From NCBI GenBank assembly GCA_937967235.1, contig CALCJW010000192.1:1-64000 (forward strand): a DNA stretch of 64,000 nucleotides, written 5' to 3'. Below the pieces are notes generated by a model, which was not told the origin of the DNA, did no database searches, and saw nothing but the letters and a program-made list of their open reading frames with translations. The translations under genes were made by a program, and so were the position numbers. Below are positions 15,179 to 23,051 of this stretch, one piece after another. This DNA comes from CAG-170 sp937967235. Lineage in GTDB: Bacteria; Bacillota; Clostridia; Oscillospirales; Oscillospiraceae. The first letter of the stretch is position 1. Each line of letters opens with the position of its first letter.

Positions 15179-15781
15179 TCAGCCGCTTGCTTTTTCTTCT
15201 TCCGGGTCAGGCGGTGCGAGGGCGGCCCTCAGGGCTTTTACAAGCATGTAAAGCCGTTTCTTTTCTTCCGCCTGCCGGAGGGACTCGGCACGTTCGCGTT
15301 CCGACGTCAGCCACTTCATAGCCGGGTATTTCACGTCCGTTACCTTTTTCGTCCAGATTCCGGATTTCTTCACGCTGATAATGCCGTCTTCTGTGCAAAG
15401 TTGCAGATATTGCAGCATCAAAGAGCAGCCATCAATGACGTCACCGATCTTCTCAAGGCGCTTGTCATAGTCGGTCTGGAAATTGACGTTGTTTGCTGCG
15501 TAGGCATCCAGCAGGATTTGCCGGGCAGTCATGCGAATGCCCTCTCCATAAAGCCGGTAGGTGCTTTTGGTAAAGCCTTCCCGGTTTCTCGTATCGAGGG
15601 CATGAACGGCAGTTTCGCACACTCTCTGAATGTCCTTGACATCTTCAAGGGCCGCCGCTTTTTGAAAGACCGCCCGCGCATCGCTCCGGCTTATATCGTC
15701 GGACACGGTGCGCGTTGCCCGCAGTGTGTAGCGCAGGAGCTCTTTTGCATTACGCCCAACTTTGAACGGTTGTTCAGCCAT
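15179..15781 (-). CDS. Avd-like DGR accessory protein
   Basis: A 200-residue, mostly helical protein starting MAEQPFKVGRNAKELL, directly upstream of the TR. Residues 1-130 look like a four-helix bundle with many Arg/Lys; the segment LEKIGDVIDGCSLMLQYLQL and the later MKWLTSERER resemble the C-terminal helix and W-S signature of Avd proteins, which bind RT and template RNA as a pentamer. It is longer than standard Avd (about 125 residues) by a charged C-terminal tail (EEKKRLYML...EEEKASG). The start overlaps the stop of the preceding tail gene (TGATG). Assignment rests mainly on position and helix pattern. Confidence 0.65.
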   Translation of the reverse strand: MAEQPFKVGRNAKELLRYTLRATRTVSDDISRSDARAVFQKAAALEDVKDIQRVCETAVHALDTRNREGFTKSTYRLYGEGIRMTARQILLDAYAANNVNFQTDYDKRLEKIGDVIDGCSLMLQYLQLCTEDGIISVKKSGIWTKKVTDVKYPAMKWLTSERERAESLRQAEEKKRLYMLVKALRAALAPPDPEEEKASG

Positions 15782-16167
15782 CAGAACTCCACCCTCGCCT
15801 GTTCGGCGTTCCACGCACCGGTCACGGTCAGGCCGTCCAGACTGCCGAACGTGGCAGAGAACGGATTTTTCGTGACATTCGTGCCGAACTTCAGCTCAAT
15901 GGCCTTGATGCTGGCGTTCATGGCTGCCACACTGGCGCGGATGTCGCTGTGGGCGTTCTCCGCGTTGTTGTGGGCATCCACCGCCGCGCTGATGCGCTGG
16001 TCGGTCTCGGCCTTTTTGTAGCCGTCCAAATCCCACCGCTGGCTCTCGGTCAGGTGGCCGTCTGCATCCAGCGTGGCAATGCCGCCCGGCACACCGATCT
16101 GGTCAGTGCGGACAACATCTTCATCCGGCGCCTTGCCGGGGCCTGCGTTAAAAGGACCGTATGCCAT
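15781..16167 (-). CDS. Tail-fibre-associated protein
   Basis: A 128-residue protein starting MAYGPFNAGPGKAPDEDV. Residues 15-50 (GVPGGIATLDADGHLTESQR) are the short repeat seen in many Firmicutes phage fibre proteins; the middle (HNNAENAHSDIRASVAAMN) is a predicted trimeric coiled coil. It is likely a fibre shaft segment or connector for the downstream DGR target. Confidence 0.6.
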   Translation of the reverse strand: MAYGPFNAGPGKAPDEDVVRTDQIGVPGGIATLDADGHLTESQRWDLDGYKKAETDQRISAAVDAHNNAENAHSDIRASVAAMNASIKAIELKFGTNVTKNPFSATFGSLDGLTVTGAWNAEQARVEF

Positions 16168-16617
16168 TTAGGTTCCCCCTTCCTGTGCATCCGTGTATTT
16201 CACGGTGCTTGTAATGTGATACTGTGCAGAAATTTTCTCGGTCGGAGCTTTGGCGGCCCTCAGCCGCAGCTTTCCTTCGAGGCTTTCGGTCGCAATAAAG
16301 CCCACCGCACCCGCCACATCGTAAAATTTCGGCAGTACCGTAACATCCACAATGTCGGTAGCCAACAGGCCCGCAATAGGGATGTCACAATAAAAATAGC
16401 CGGGGAAAGAATCATCTTCGCCCCAGCCATCGACCGGAATCGTAAAAGACACCGCAGCCGTGACATCCTGCTTTTCGTGCAGGATGTCATCAGTTTCCTC
16501 GAATCCGTTTGCAGTTGCTTCGGAAAGGTCTCCGAGTGCGGTGTCGCACTGCTTGATGTGGCTGCAAAGCGCGGCAAGCCCTGTGCCCAAAAGCGTTTTG
16601 ATCTTCGCTTTTGCCAT
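16168..16617 (-). CDS. Tail protein, unknown
   Basis: A 149-residue protein starting MAKAKIKTLLGTGLAALCSH. A short helical start is followed by beta-rich sequence (AAVSFTIPVDGW, FPGYFYCDIPIAG). Its stop abuts the next gene start (16168/16167). It belongs to the fibre/DGR segment by position; no family recognised. Confidence 0.6.
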   Translation of the reverse strand: MAKAKIKTLLGTGLAALCSHIKQCDTALGDLSEATANGFEETDDILHEKQDVTAAVSFTIPVDGWGEDDSFPGYFYCDIPIAGLLATDIVDVTVLPKFYDVAGAVGFIATESLEGKLRLRAAKAPTEKISAQYHITSTVKYTDAQEGGT

Positions 16618-16637
16618 AGAGCTTACCTCCTCATGTC

Positions 16638-17507
16638 TTAGTCAGCCAGCAGAGCGGCGATCTCCTCTGCGGAGAAGTCCTCCACGTCCTCGTCGTGCAG
16701 AACATTCTCCGGCTCGGCGTACACGACGACTTCCTTGCCGTCGATGTTCACATTGCCGTTGGTGGAGCTGGCGGCAGTCTTGGTTGCGCCCTCAGAGACA
16801 CCGGCCAGCTTTTCGCCCTCGGCATCGCTCATCAGGCGCTTGCCAGCCTCGGCGCCCACGAAGTCCGCAGGCTTCTTGCCGCTGTCGGTCAGATTGCCCT
16901 CGCCATCCAGCGCAGCAAAGTTGCCGGTGGTGGCACCGGTGACCTTATCGGCCTTGCCGGAGATGTCCACTTCCTCAGGGGTGGGAACATACAGACCATC
17001 GTCCTTCAGAACCAGGGCGTTGCCGGCAGCAGCGGAAACGTTAACCTTGACATCCACCTCATAACCAGCGATGGTAACGGTGGTGGATGCATCCTTGCCA
17101 GTGGCCTTGGCCTTATAGGTATCGACCAGAGCAGCCATGTTCAGGAAAGAGTAGGTGCAGCTGTCGGGGTTCTCACCCTTGACGGCCAGAACCATGACCG
17201 GCTTGCCGTCCAGCTTGGGGTCGGTGGCGCCGGGATAGGTGGTGTCGGAGAACTTGAACTTGCCGACGAACGCGGTCTTGGTCTGGTCGAGGAACATCTC
17301 GGTCGGGAAGTCAATGGAGAAAGCAGCTGCGCCGGTCATGCCGGTGTTGGAGTAGAAGTTGACGGTGTTACCGGTCACCTTCAGGGCCTTAATGGCGGCG
17401 TTGGCAGCGGCCTCGACCGGGGTGAAAGCGTCCTTCTTGACGAAAGTCTTCTTGATCTCTGCGGTCAGGTTGCGGATGGTGGTCTTGGTAGAAATCTGCT
17501 TAGACAT
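16638..17507 (-). CDS. Tail fibre / baseplate appendage protein
   Basis: A 289-residue protein starting MSKQISTKTTIRNLTAEIKK. N-terminal helix, a beta-rich middle, then fibre-like Gly/Asp repeats (GATTGNFAALDGEGNLTDSG, VGAEAGKRLMSDAEGEK) and an acidic C-terminus. No enzyme motif. It fits a fibre component acting with the neighbouring tail-collar protein. Confidence 0.6.
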   Translation of the reverse strand: MSKQISTKTTIRNLTAEIKKTFVKKDAFTPVEAAANAAIKALKVTGNTVNFYSNTGMTGAAAFSIDFPTEMFLDQTKTAFVGKFKFSDTTYPGATDPKLDGKPVMVLAVKGENPDSCTYSFLNMAALVDTYKAKATGKDASTTVTIAGYEVDVKVNVSAAAGNALVLKDDGLYVPTPEEVDISGKADKVTGATTGNFAALDGEGNLTDSGKKPADFVGAEAGKRLMSDAEGEKLAGVSEGATKTAASSTNGNVNIDGKEVVVYAEPENVLHDEDVEDFSAEEIAALLAD

Positions 17508-17525
17508 AGTAGTGTCCTCCTAAAA

Positions 17526-18653
17526 TTATTTCAGCATATCAACGATTTCCTGCTGCGTTTCTTCCTCGTTCAGCAGGTCTTCGCTCGTCATAACGGTTTC
17601 TTTGCGGACAGTCAGCGCGTTTGCGCTGTCAAAGTCAAGGCCTTCGCCAATGCGGACGGCAATAGCGCCGCTCGCGTCACGCTTCAAGCCCTGACCGATG
17701 CTTACGCTACCGGTTTCACCCGAACCACCTCCTTTCCCGAACAGGGTTACGGTCGTCTGAATGTCTGCTTTCGGGATGCGCTGAGAAAAGAATCTGATGA
17801 AACCATCATGCGTTTCGCACCCGTTCAGGACACCCGCTTTGGTCGTAGTATAGAAACTGCCGGGAGATACAACGCCAACGGGTACAAGCTCACTGGTGCT
17901 GTCCGACAGTTCTGCATCATAGATACACTGGTAGTAATCCATACCACCGGCATTTTCGTAATCATCCTCGCTGCGGGCGGGCTTCCACCCGTCCGCTGCA
18001 AGAGTGAGTTCGTAGGAGCCATAGTAGCCGCCGCCCGTACCGCCGTCCACCTGCTCCTTGATAAGGGCCTTGACCTGTTCTTCGTTCAGGATTTCCCCGG
18101 ATTCAGACAGGTTCTTCACGGCAGCGCTGACCGCTGCCGTGATGGTCGCTGCATGGGCATCAGCGGCTGCGTTGTGCTTCTCAATTTCCGCCTTGACCAG
18201 CTTCATCAACGTCTGCACCTGAGGGTCAACGGTGATGGACAAGTTGGCTTCTGCCGAAACGGCCAGCAGAACGGCGATTTCAAACGAAAACTCGGAGTTT
18301 GTGCTTGCGGCAGGGACTTCAATGCCGCGCTCGTCCTGCATCAGGAACAGGAGTGTTTCGGCGCCGTCATTCAAGACACCGAAAACGCCGATCTGGTGCA
18401 TAACGTAGGTGTCTGCTGCACCGGTGACCTGAATGCTGACCTTACGGGCGGTTTTGCCGTCGTCTGTGACGGTTTCGATGCCCAGCAAGGACAGCTCGTG
18501 CGTGTTGCCGCTGACTGCGGTTTCTGCCGACAAGTCGGTGTCAACAGAGCCGGTGCCGCTCACGGCGCGGGTGATGGTCAGTGCGCCGCCGGAGAGAGAT
18601 TCCGACAGCAGGGCGGCACCGGCTTTCGTGTAACTGGATTTTTCCCAACTCAC
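17526..18653 (-). CDS. Phage tail-collar fibre protein
   Basis: A 375-residue protein starting MSWEKSSYTKAGAALLSESL. The first 150 residues match the phage tail-collar fibre N-terminus (attachment to the baseplate; LSLLGIETV, VMHQIGVFG, LFLMQDERGIEVP). A helix (HNAAADAHAATITAAVSAAV) and beta-rich distal parts follow. Start overlaps the stop of the upstream tail gene by 4 bp. It probably carries the host-contact apparatus that ends in the DGR target. Confidence 0.75.
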   Translation of the reverse strand: MSWEKSSYTKAGAALLSESLSGGALTITRAVSGTGSVDTDLSAETAVSGNTHELSLLGIETVTDDGKTARKVSIQVTGAADTYVMHQIGVFGVLNDGAETLLFLMQDERGIEVPAASTNSEFSFEIAVLLAVSAEANLSITVDPQVQTLMKLVKAEIEKHNAAADAHAATITAAVSAAVKNLSESGEILNEEQVKALIKEQVDGGTGGGYYGSYELTLAADGWKPARSEDDYENAGGMDYYQCIYDAELSDSTSELVPVGVVSPGSFYTTTKAGVLNGCETHDGFIRFFSQRIPKADIQTTVTLFGKGGGSGETGSVSIGQGLKRDASGAIAVRIGEGLDFDSANALTVRKETVMTSEDLLNEEETQQEIVDMLK

Positions 18654-19423
18654 GTTGTCTGTCCTCCAATCGTAATAGTTACGGTTTCATGTGTGTGTGC
18701 AAGTCTGCCTGCGGCATAGGCTTGCGCGGAAACGGATTTCGGGGTGATGATTCCGGGGATTTCGACTTCCGCCATCATCCTTGCCGAAGCGGCGGCACCG
18801 GCAGTGTATGCCGTGGCTCCAACAGCTCGCGGCTTGATTACGCCAGGCAGCCGGATGGTGCAGGACATAGCCGTGCCGAGCTGAGCGACGGCAATGTATG
18901 CAGGCGGAGCTTCGGGCTGATAGGTAAATGCAATGGAAAAAGGGATATGTGCCGGGACCTTTTTTGACAGAATGTCGAGAACGTCACTTGCAAAAAAGAA
19001 AAAATCGTTTTGGGGCGATGTGGAGATGTAAAGTTTGTTGTTGCGCTGATCGTCAAACGGTTCGAGCTTTATAATAGACGGCGATCCAGTATAGGCTTGA
19101 AGCATATCAGACAGAAGCGTCGCAGAAATTTTTCCAAATCCAATGATATAGGATTTAATGAGCCTGCGCCGTTCTTCCAACGTGCGCTGGCTTCGCGCTC
19201 TGATATAAAGAAAGCGTTCCAATTCAGCAATGGCCGCCTCGTCCATCGAGTCGATAAAGCCATTCTTGTAGATGTTCTCAATAGCATCCTGCGCATCATC
19301 CAGCAGCCTTCCGTTCGCTTTGAGGATAGCTACCATTTCCCAAACCTCACGATAATACCGCGGGTAGTAGGAGATCAGCTCCTCGTAGTTGCTGGCAAAC
19401 TGCCGGTTGTAGAATTTCTTCAT
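18650..19423 (-). CDS. Tail protein I / YmfQ-like baseplate protein
   Basis: A 257-residue protein starting MKKFYNRQFASNYEELISYY. Its first 160 residues follow the DUF2313/YmfQ pattern (LISYYPRYYREVWEM, AELERFLYIRARSQRTLEERR, SKKVPAHIPF). In Mu-like and PBSX-like phages this protein joins baseplate wedge and fibre. It lies between the gpJ-like and fibre genes as expected. Confidence 0.75.
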   Translation of the reverse strand: MKKFYNRQFASNYEELISYYPRYYREVWEMVAILKANGRLLDDAQDAIENIYKNGFIDSMDEAAIAELERFLYIRARSQRTLEERRRLIKSYIIGFGKISATLLSDMLQAYTGSPSIIKLEPFDDQRNNKLYISTSPQNDFFFFASDVLDILSKKVPAHIPFSIAFTYQPEAPPAYIAVAQLGTAMSCTIRLPGVIKPRAVGATAYTAGAAASARMMAEVEIPGIITPKSVSAQAYAAGRLAHTHETVTITIGGQTT

Positions 19424-20532
19424 GTGGCGACCGTCACCTCCCCGGCAACAGGGATAAAGTCAGCACCGGGCTTGATGTTTTCCGTGCCCCCGTTCAGCGT
19501 CAGGTCTTTGTAATCGAGCACGCTGTCCAGCTCGATGATGATCGCGCCGATGCGGGCGGCACGAATAACCACGTCGTCCGCTGCTGCCGTCGTCAGTGTC
19601 AGGTCTTTCAGGTATGCTGCGATCGCCTCCTGAGCCTGCGATCTCACCTCCTGCGGTGTGAAGCCGCTGGCAAGATCGGCAGTAAATGACACGTCGATCT
19701 TGATCTCACGGGCAGACACAGCGGTGAAGTGCGCACCGAGGTTAGCGACGCCTTCGCCCAGGCCATCGCCTACGGTATAGGTGTAGCCGTCCACCGTGGC
19801 CGTGTAGCCGTTGGTGGCAGGGTCGATGTACTTCTGCACCTCCGCGATCTTTGCGCTGGAGCAGGCGCGCCCGGAAGAGTCGATCAGGACAGCCTTCACG
19901 GTGTTCGGGCCGTTCCACAGTGGGTAGATACGAGCATGACCGATGCCATCGATGGACTCGCACCAGGTCTTGTAATGCTGTTTATTACCGTTCTCAGCAG
20001 GGCCCGCGATCTTTTCCCGAACGCGGGTGCGCAGGCTTTCGTCCTTCTCGCGGTCGGTGCCGTTCTCGTAAATCTCGCCGAACTTGGCATTTTTCAGACC
20101 TTCGATTTCGTTTACCGGGATTGCGGCCGTGCCGGCATAAACTACATTGCCAGCTTCACCTGGAACTTCTGCTTCCAGATAATACTCGCCTTCCAGTGTG
20201 TTGTAGCGCAGCAGGAAGTAGCGGCCGTCGTTATAGAAGCGCGTCCCGGTGTCCGGGGTCGTACCCTCAAACGAAAACCTGTACTTCGCAGGGGTCGCAG
20301 CATGGCGGGTCACGCCGTACTCGTCCGCCTTGTCGTCCAGATCATCACCGGTAGCGGTGGCGATCGAAGCCATCTTTCTTGCAATGCCGATGTCGGTATA
20401 CAGCTTTGCAATTTTGAGGCACGGGCCCGCGACTGCATCATAGAAGATCGAACCCTGCCGGGTGTCGATGCCGTCCGGCGCATTATCCAAGACGTCTTGC
20501 AGAATCTTCTCATAGGTCATTTCTTCAAACAT
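19420..20532 (-). CDS. Baseplate J-like protein (XkdT type)
   Basis: A 370-residue protein of the baseplate_J/gp47 family starting MFEEMTYEKILQDVLDNAPD. Family features: GSIFYDAVAGPC, ADEYGVTRHAATPAKYRF, SLRTRVREKIAGPAENGNKQ (the ESLRxR loop) and the C-terminal domain. It forms the wedge ring of the contractile-tail baseplate. Neighbours on both sides overlap it by 1-4 bp. Confidence 0.88.
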   Translation of the reverse strand: MFEEMTYEKILQDVLDNAPDGIDTRQGSIFYDAVAGPCLKIAKLYTDIGIARKMASIATATGDDLDDKADEYGVTRHAATPAKYRFSFEGTTPDTGTRFYNDGRYFLLRYNTLEGEYYLEAEVPGEAGNVVYAGTAAIPVNEIEGLKNAKFGEIYENGTDREKDESLRTRVREKIAGPAENGNKQHYKTWCESIDGIGHARIYPLWNGPNTVKAVLIDSSGRACSSAKIAEVQKYIDPATNGYTATVDGYTYTVGDGLGEGVANLGAHFTAVSAREIKIDVSFTADLASGFTPQEVRSQAQEAIAAYLKDLTLTTAAADDVVIRAARIGAIIIELDSVLDYKDLTLNGGTENIKPGADFIPVAGEVTVAT

Positions 20533-20936
20533 TAGATCACCTCCTCCACTTCGATTTCTCCATAGATGGTGTCAGCCGTAAACACGATCTGCGCCTGATC
20601 TTTGCCGAACGAGATGTCGAAGTCGTGACATTCTAGGATGCGGCTGTCCGGCGCGAGAGCATCTTTTACGAATCCCTCAATGACGGATTGCGCATACTCG
20701 CGGCTTGCATCCTTCGCAATAACGGCGTCTTCGATCTCAGAGCCGTACTGTTTATCGTAGATCAGGCACTTAAAACGCGGGGTGATTATGGCCTTTCGGA
20801 TAGCCTGCTGCACCGCTTCGAGGTTATCCACGAAGCCGACGATTCGCCCCGCGTCAAGATCAAGACGGTACGTCCTGGACGGCATTTCCTGTGCATCCTG
20901 GACATCCGCGATATTGATTGGGATATAAACGGCCAT
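20532..20936 (-). CDS. XkdS-like baseplate protein (DUF2634)
   Basis: A 134-residue protein starting MAVYIPINIADVQDAQ. Contains the gp25-like pattern RIVGFVDNLEAVQQAI and IYDKQYGSEIEDAV, so it is the sheath-initiator/wedge protein of a contractile tail. The ATG at 20936 gives the family-length product; longer frames overlap the upstream gene. Confidence 0.8.
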   Translation of the reverse strand: MAVYIPINIADVQDAQEMPSRTYRLDLDAGRIVGFVDNLEAVQQAIRKAIITPRFKCLIYDKQYGSEIEDAVIAKDASREYAQSVIEGFVKDALAPDSRILECHDFDISFGKDQAQIVFTADTIYGEIEVEEVI

Positions 20937-20937
20937 T

Positions 20938-21390
20938 TCAGATGTCCTTTCCGGCCACCTGGCCCGCCACTCGATCGAGGACGTAGTACAGCTTTCCATT
21001 GTTGATGGAAAGCAGATAAACCAGGTCGTCTTTTTGCAGATGGTTATAAACCTTCAAAGTCATTTTGTAGGCGTTGAGTTTTTCAACGTAGTGTTTGTGC
21101 TTGACCTTTGAGGTGTCACCGCCACGCGAATCAACGTGCTGGTGCTCGCCATCAACCTTCGTGTAGGTTTCATCCCGTAGCTCGCCCTTGTCTCCCATCG
21201 TATAGTCTGCATGGGTGGTGTAGTCGGTAAGGTGCCAAGGTACTATTAGCTGTTCGCCTGAGATCACGAGTTTGCTGTCATTGGCGGCGGTGATCTCCAG
21301 CGGGTCGTCCTTCGTGACGGTTCCTTGCAGGATTGCACTTCCGGGCGGTATCAAGCCCTGAAAAAGCTCTTTCAAGCTGTTTGCCTCCAC
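20938..21390 (-). CDS. XkdR-like protein (DUF2577)
   Basis: A 150-residue protein starting MEANSLKELFQGLIPPGSAI. Family features: LVISGEQLIVPWHLTDY and a C-terminal QKDDLVYLLSINNGKLYYVLDRV. DUF2577 proteins sit between the XkdQ and XkdS homologues in PBSX-type baseplate clusters, as here. Confidence 0.78.
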   Translation of the reverse strand: MEANSLKELFQGLIPPGSAILQGTVTKDDPLEITAANDSKLVISGEQLIVPWHLTDYTTHADYTMGDKGELRDETYTKVDGEHQHVDSRGGDTSKVKHKHYVEKLNAYKMTLKVYNHLQKDDLVYLLSINNGKLYYVLDRVAGQVAGKDI

Positions 21391-21395
21391 TCAGA

Positions 21396-22382
21396 TCAAC
21401 CCTCCTTCTTGATCTCTGCTGCCGTTGTCAGCGTCAGGCTCATGGTATGCATATTGTCCTCAAACGCGTGGTCGTCGCTGTCCACATAATAGGCACGGCT
21501 TATGCCCAGATGCGGAATCTTTACCAGAATCGCCTTGCCGGATATAACGTCCGGGTCGCCCAGGATGTTGAGCGTCAGCGTTTCCTCCGGGTCGTCCAGG
21601 GTGTCGAGAACGCTCCCCACCAGGTCTTTGACCTGGGCTTTCGTGAGGGATTCGTCTGGCTGCTGGATTTCCTGGAAAATGCCGATCTTTTGCTCCAGGG
21701 CGGAATTACTCTTCTCCGCGAGGGTGGTTCCCTCTTTCGAGATCATCCTCACGCGGGTTTTGATGGACTCAATGCTTTTTGTGTAGGAATAGCCATACAG
21801 GTTGGCGTCGCCGTCCACGACGAAGGAAATGACCTGATCTTTCCGCTGAAGAAGGCTCAGTTTTCCCTTGTCGCTGCTGATAAAGTGCCGGGTGCCGGTC
21901 GCCTTGTAGTCAAGTCCGAGAGCGTCCAGCACTGCATCCTGGCCGGTGGTCTTGCTCTTCGTAAGCTCAGGGATTTTGTAGGAACACTTTGCGACCTCTC
22001 CTGTGGGGATGCCAAAACGGGAGCACACGTCGGAGAATACCTGATCGGCGGTCTTGTTCTTGTAGACGAAAGTATCCTTGTTGTTGGCGAGGTAGATGCC
22101 GTTGTCGTATGCCTTGAATTTGAGCTGCTTCTTGTCGCCCTGGTTCTGGTTCATGAGGATGCCTCTGAACCGTTCCTTGCCATCGACCAGGAAAACGCAC
22201 TGGTTTCCATCCGCAACATCGATGCCGCTGCGGGCGTGACGATAGCCGTCGTCGTCGATCATCGTCACGGTGATGGTGCGGGCAGAGCTGCCCTTGCGAC
22301 CACTCCATCGGACGGACTGCACAAGGTTCGTCATGTCGATCGTCTTCTTGTCCTTGACGACGAGCAACTGAATTTTCGCCAT
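21396..22382 (-). CDS. XkdQ-like baseplate hub protein
   Basis: A 328-residue protein starting MAKIQLLVVKDKKTIDMTNL. The order of domains and motifs (VRWSGRKGSSARTITVTMID, FSDVCSRFGIPTGEV, AVLDALGLDYKATGTRHFI) matches XkdQ/gpD hub proteins, which form the ring under the spike. Confidence 0.82.
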   Translation of the reverse strand: MAKIQLLVVKDKKTIDMTNLVQSVRWSGRKGSSARTITVTMIDDDGYRHARSGIDVADGNQCVFLVDGKERFRGILMNQNQGDKKQLKFKAYDNGIYLANNKDTFVYKNKTADQVFSDVCSRFGIPTGEVAKCSYKIPELTKSKTTGQDAVLDALGLDYKATGTRHFISSDKGKLSLLQRKDQVISFVVDGDANLYGYSYTKSIESIKTRVRMISKEGTTLAEKSNSALEQKIGIFQEIQQPDESLTKAQVKDLVGSVLDTLDDPEETLTLNILGDPDVISGKAILVKIPHLGISRAYYVDSDDHAFEDNMHTMSLTLTTAAEIKKEG

Positions 22383-22394
22383 GCACAGTCCTCC

Positions 22395-23051
22395 TTACGG
22401 AATCTGCAAAACCTGTCCAGGTTTAATAAGATTCGGATTGCTGCCGATCAGCGACTTGTTGGCGGCGTAGATACTAGAATACTTGGAGCCGTCCCCGTAG
22501 AGGGATTTTGCGATGTTGTACAGGCAGTCGCCTTTCTTGACGGTGTAGGTCTTCGGGGTGGACGTGCTGTCAACACGGGCCACGGTGTCCTGCACGGTAG
22601 CCACCAGGGACGAGTCGATCGTTACCGTTTTCAGCGACACCTCCTGATACTCTTTCAGTGTGATGTCGTAGTGATAGGTTCCGACGTCGCCGCCATCCTC
22701 ACGGTAGTTGAAGCTCTCGATCGTACAGTAAAGGTTGATATACATTCCGGTGCAGATGAAGTGTATCGGAACGCGGCTCTTCTTCCACCGCTCGATCATA
22801 CGGACATACAGAATCGGCGGAACGGCGATCAGGGACTTCATGCCCGGAAAGCCGTGCGCCGGAAAGAAACTGGAAAAACTGAACTGCAAAGCAGGACGGC
22901 TCTGCATGATCGTGACTTCACCCAGGCCGGTGAGATCAACAGAGCGGTTGTTGCTGCCGTTCTTGACGTCGAACTTCTCAGGCAGCACGGGCAGCCGCAT
23001 CTTCTCTTTCTCCGCGTTCCAGGTGAGCCAAATTTGGTAGTTAATAGTCAT
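22395..23051 (-). CDS. XkdP-like LysM tail protein
   Basis: A 218-residue protein starting MTINYQIWLTWNAEKEKMRL. The N-terminal two thirds are XkdP-like; the C-terminus has a LysM domain (TYTVKKGDCLYNIAKSLYGD, LIKPGQVLQIP) for peptidoglycan contact. ATG at 23051 lies inside the last codons of the tape measure gene. It links tape measure/hub assembly and wall binding. Confidence 0.85.
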   Translation of the reverse strand: MTINYQIWLTWNAEKEKMRLPVLPEKFDVKNGSNNRSVDLTGLGEVTIMQSRPALQFSFSSFFPAHGFPGMKSLIAVPPILYVRMIERWKKSRVPIHFICTGMYINLYCTIESFNYREDGGDVGTYHYDITLKEYQEVSLKTVTIDSSLVATVQDTVARVDSTSTPKTYTVKKGDCLYNIAKSLYGDGSKYSSIYAANKSLIGSNPNLIKPGQVLQIP

